From Prevotella sp. DNF00663 (GTDB lineage Bacteria > Bacteroidota > Bacteroidia > Bacteroidales > Bacteroidaceae): DNA of 41,330 bases. The notes beneath the pieces are model-generated. The model saw only the letters and a list, made by a program, of their open reading frames with translations, was not told where the DNA came from and ran no database searches. Below are positions 40,585 through 41,330 of the stretch, one piece after another. Location of the stretch: positions 1-41,330 of the forward strand of contig NZ_KQ960583.1 of assembly GCF_001553265.1 (NCBI RefSeq), given 5' to 3'. The position numbers and the translations under genes were made by a program. Positions within the stretch are counted from its first letter, which is position 1; each line of letters begins with the position of its first letter.

Positions 40585-41330
40585 ATGAAAACGACTTTCA
40601 AGGTATCCTACTACCTACGTTCCAACTATGAGAACAAAGAAGGAAAATCACCTGTAATGCTCCGAATATATCTCGGTGACGAAAAGGCAAATCTTGGATC
40701 CACTAAAATTTTTGTGGATAAATCCAAGTGGAGTAACAAAACTAGCAGAATGATTGGCAGAACAGCAGAAGCACTCTCCATTAATGCTTCTATAGATACA
40801 CTGACAACAACACTGATGCAGATTTACAGGAAATATGAAACATCAGAGGAACTTTCCATAGACCTTATCAGGTCAGTATTCCTTGGTACAGACAAAGAAT
40901 ATACCACTTTTCTGCCAGTCTTTGACAAGTATATAGACTCCATCACACAACAAGTTGGTAAGACATTAACAAAGGGTACTTTTTATAAGTATAAGGTGGT
41001 GAGGCAGAACTTTCAGGATTTCCTACAAGCAAAGTATCATCGCAAGGATATTGGACTGACAGAACTGACAAGTGCCGTTGTTCAGGACTTCGAATTATAC
41101 CTTACATCTGTTGTAGGTGGTGTGCATAACACAACCACCAAGAAATTGAGAAACCTGAAAACGGTCGTGAACTATGCGAGGAACAGAGGACTTATCATGC
41201 ATGATCCATTTGCGAATCACAAGCTGCGCTATGAATTGGTAGATCGTGGCTATCTCACAGAAGAAGAGGTACTCCGTATTATGAAGAAGCACTTTGACAT
41301 ATGGAAAAGCCACACTAATTTGACCCACCC
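40585..41330 (+). CDS. Tyrosine recombinase/integrase, 3' end outside the window
   Basis: The first 248 residues are present and the frame is open to the window end. It begins MKTTFKVSYYLRSNYENKEG, an N-terminal arm-binding domain common in Bacteroidetes integrases (about 1-95). A SAM-like core-binding domain follows (about 110-215, with FLPVFDKYIDSI, TFYKYKVVRQNFQDFL and TTKKLRNLKTVVNYAR). The start of the catalytic domain is RGYLTEEEVLRI; the catalytic Arg-His-Arg-Tyr residues lie beyond the window. An ATG ten bases upstream is in another frame. Its place after a tRNA and terminator suggests it belongs to an integrative element or prophage extending to the right. Confidence 0.9.
   Translation, partial: MKTTFKVSYYLRSNYENKEGKSPVMLRIYLGDEKANLGSTKIFVDKSKWSNKTSRMIGRTAEALSINASIDTLTTTLMQIYRKYETSEELSIDLIRSVFLGTDKEYTTFLPVFDKYIDSITQQVGKTLTKGTFYKYKVVRQNFQDFLQAKYHRKDIGLTELTSAVVQDFELYLTSVVGGVHNTTTKKLRNLKTVVNYARNRGLIMHDPFANHKLRYELVDRGYLTEEEVLRIMKKHFDIWKSHTNLTH

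Overview
The window reads as chromosomal DNA of a Bacteroidota bacterium of the order Bacteroidales, most likely Prevotella-like. Evidence: two SusC/SusD outer-membrane pairs, promoters of the Bacteroidetes type (TTTG, 19-20 bases, TAnnTTTG), few Shine-Dalgarno sites, a Bacteroides-type YbeY, a long Bacteroidetes-type LepB, and a Bacteroidetes tyrosine recombinase. The family-level placement is inference; no rRNA is present.

Layout. 1-3.8 kb: ybeY, a large nested palindrome, then a minus-strand operon of a DUF2851 protein, a hotdog thioesterase and dprA. 3.9-9.1 kb: a minus-strand SusC/SusD pair. 9.5-13.1 kb: dapB, lepB, a signal-peptidase paralogue that lacks both catalytic residues, and a WbqC-like protein. 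13.1-19.8 kb: an exported type-B carboxylesterase (+), then on the minus strand a TlpA-type thiol-disulfide protein, a DEAD-box RNA helicase and trxB. 20-24 kb: an exported two-domain protein (esterase-like plus GDPD-like) in which both domains have lost key catalytic residues, then a P1B metal ATPase. 24.5-30.8 kb: a strongly promoted SusC/SusD pair followed by a sialidase. 30.8-36 kb: a PagL-like lipid A deacylase (-) divergent from an AspT/YidE-type transporter, and a Crp/Fnr regulator followed by a long RluA-type pseudouridine synthase. 36.3-40 kb: a four-helix-bundle protein with a C-terminal zinc ribbon, a PfkB sugar kinase, an FprA-type flavodiiron protein and a LOG-family hydrolase. 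40.2-41.3 kb: a CAT-anticodon tRNA, a terminator, a cluster of GCTACA sites and a tyrosine recombinase cut by the window end. This last part looks like the left edge of an integrated element.

The intergenic DNA is unusually structured. A GCAGC/TGCAA-rich repeat family occurs four times; two copies have terminal inverted repeats and look like MITEs. A second palindromic family centred on GACANNTGTC occurs three times. One 210-base region is an inverted pair of three-hairpin units. I see no CRISPR array, transposase gene, toxin-antitoxin pair or recognised defence operon. The strongest candidates for something new are the double pseudo-hydrolase at 20 kb, the dead signal-peptidase paralogue at 12.1 kb, and the intergenic repeat families.
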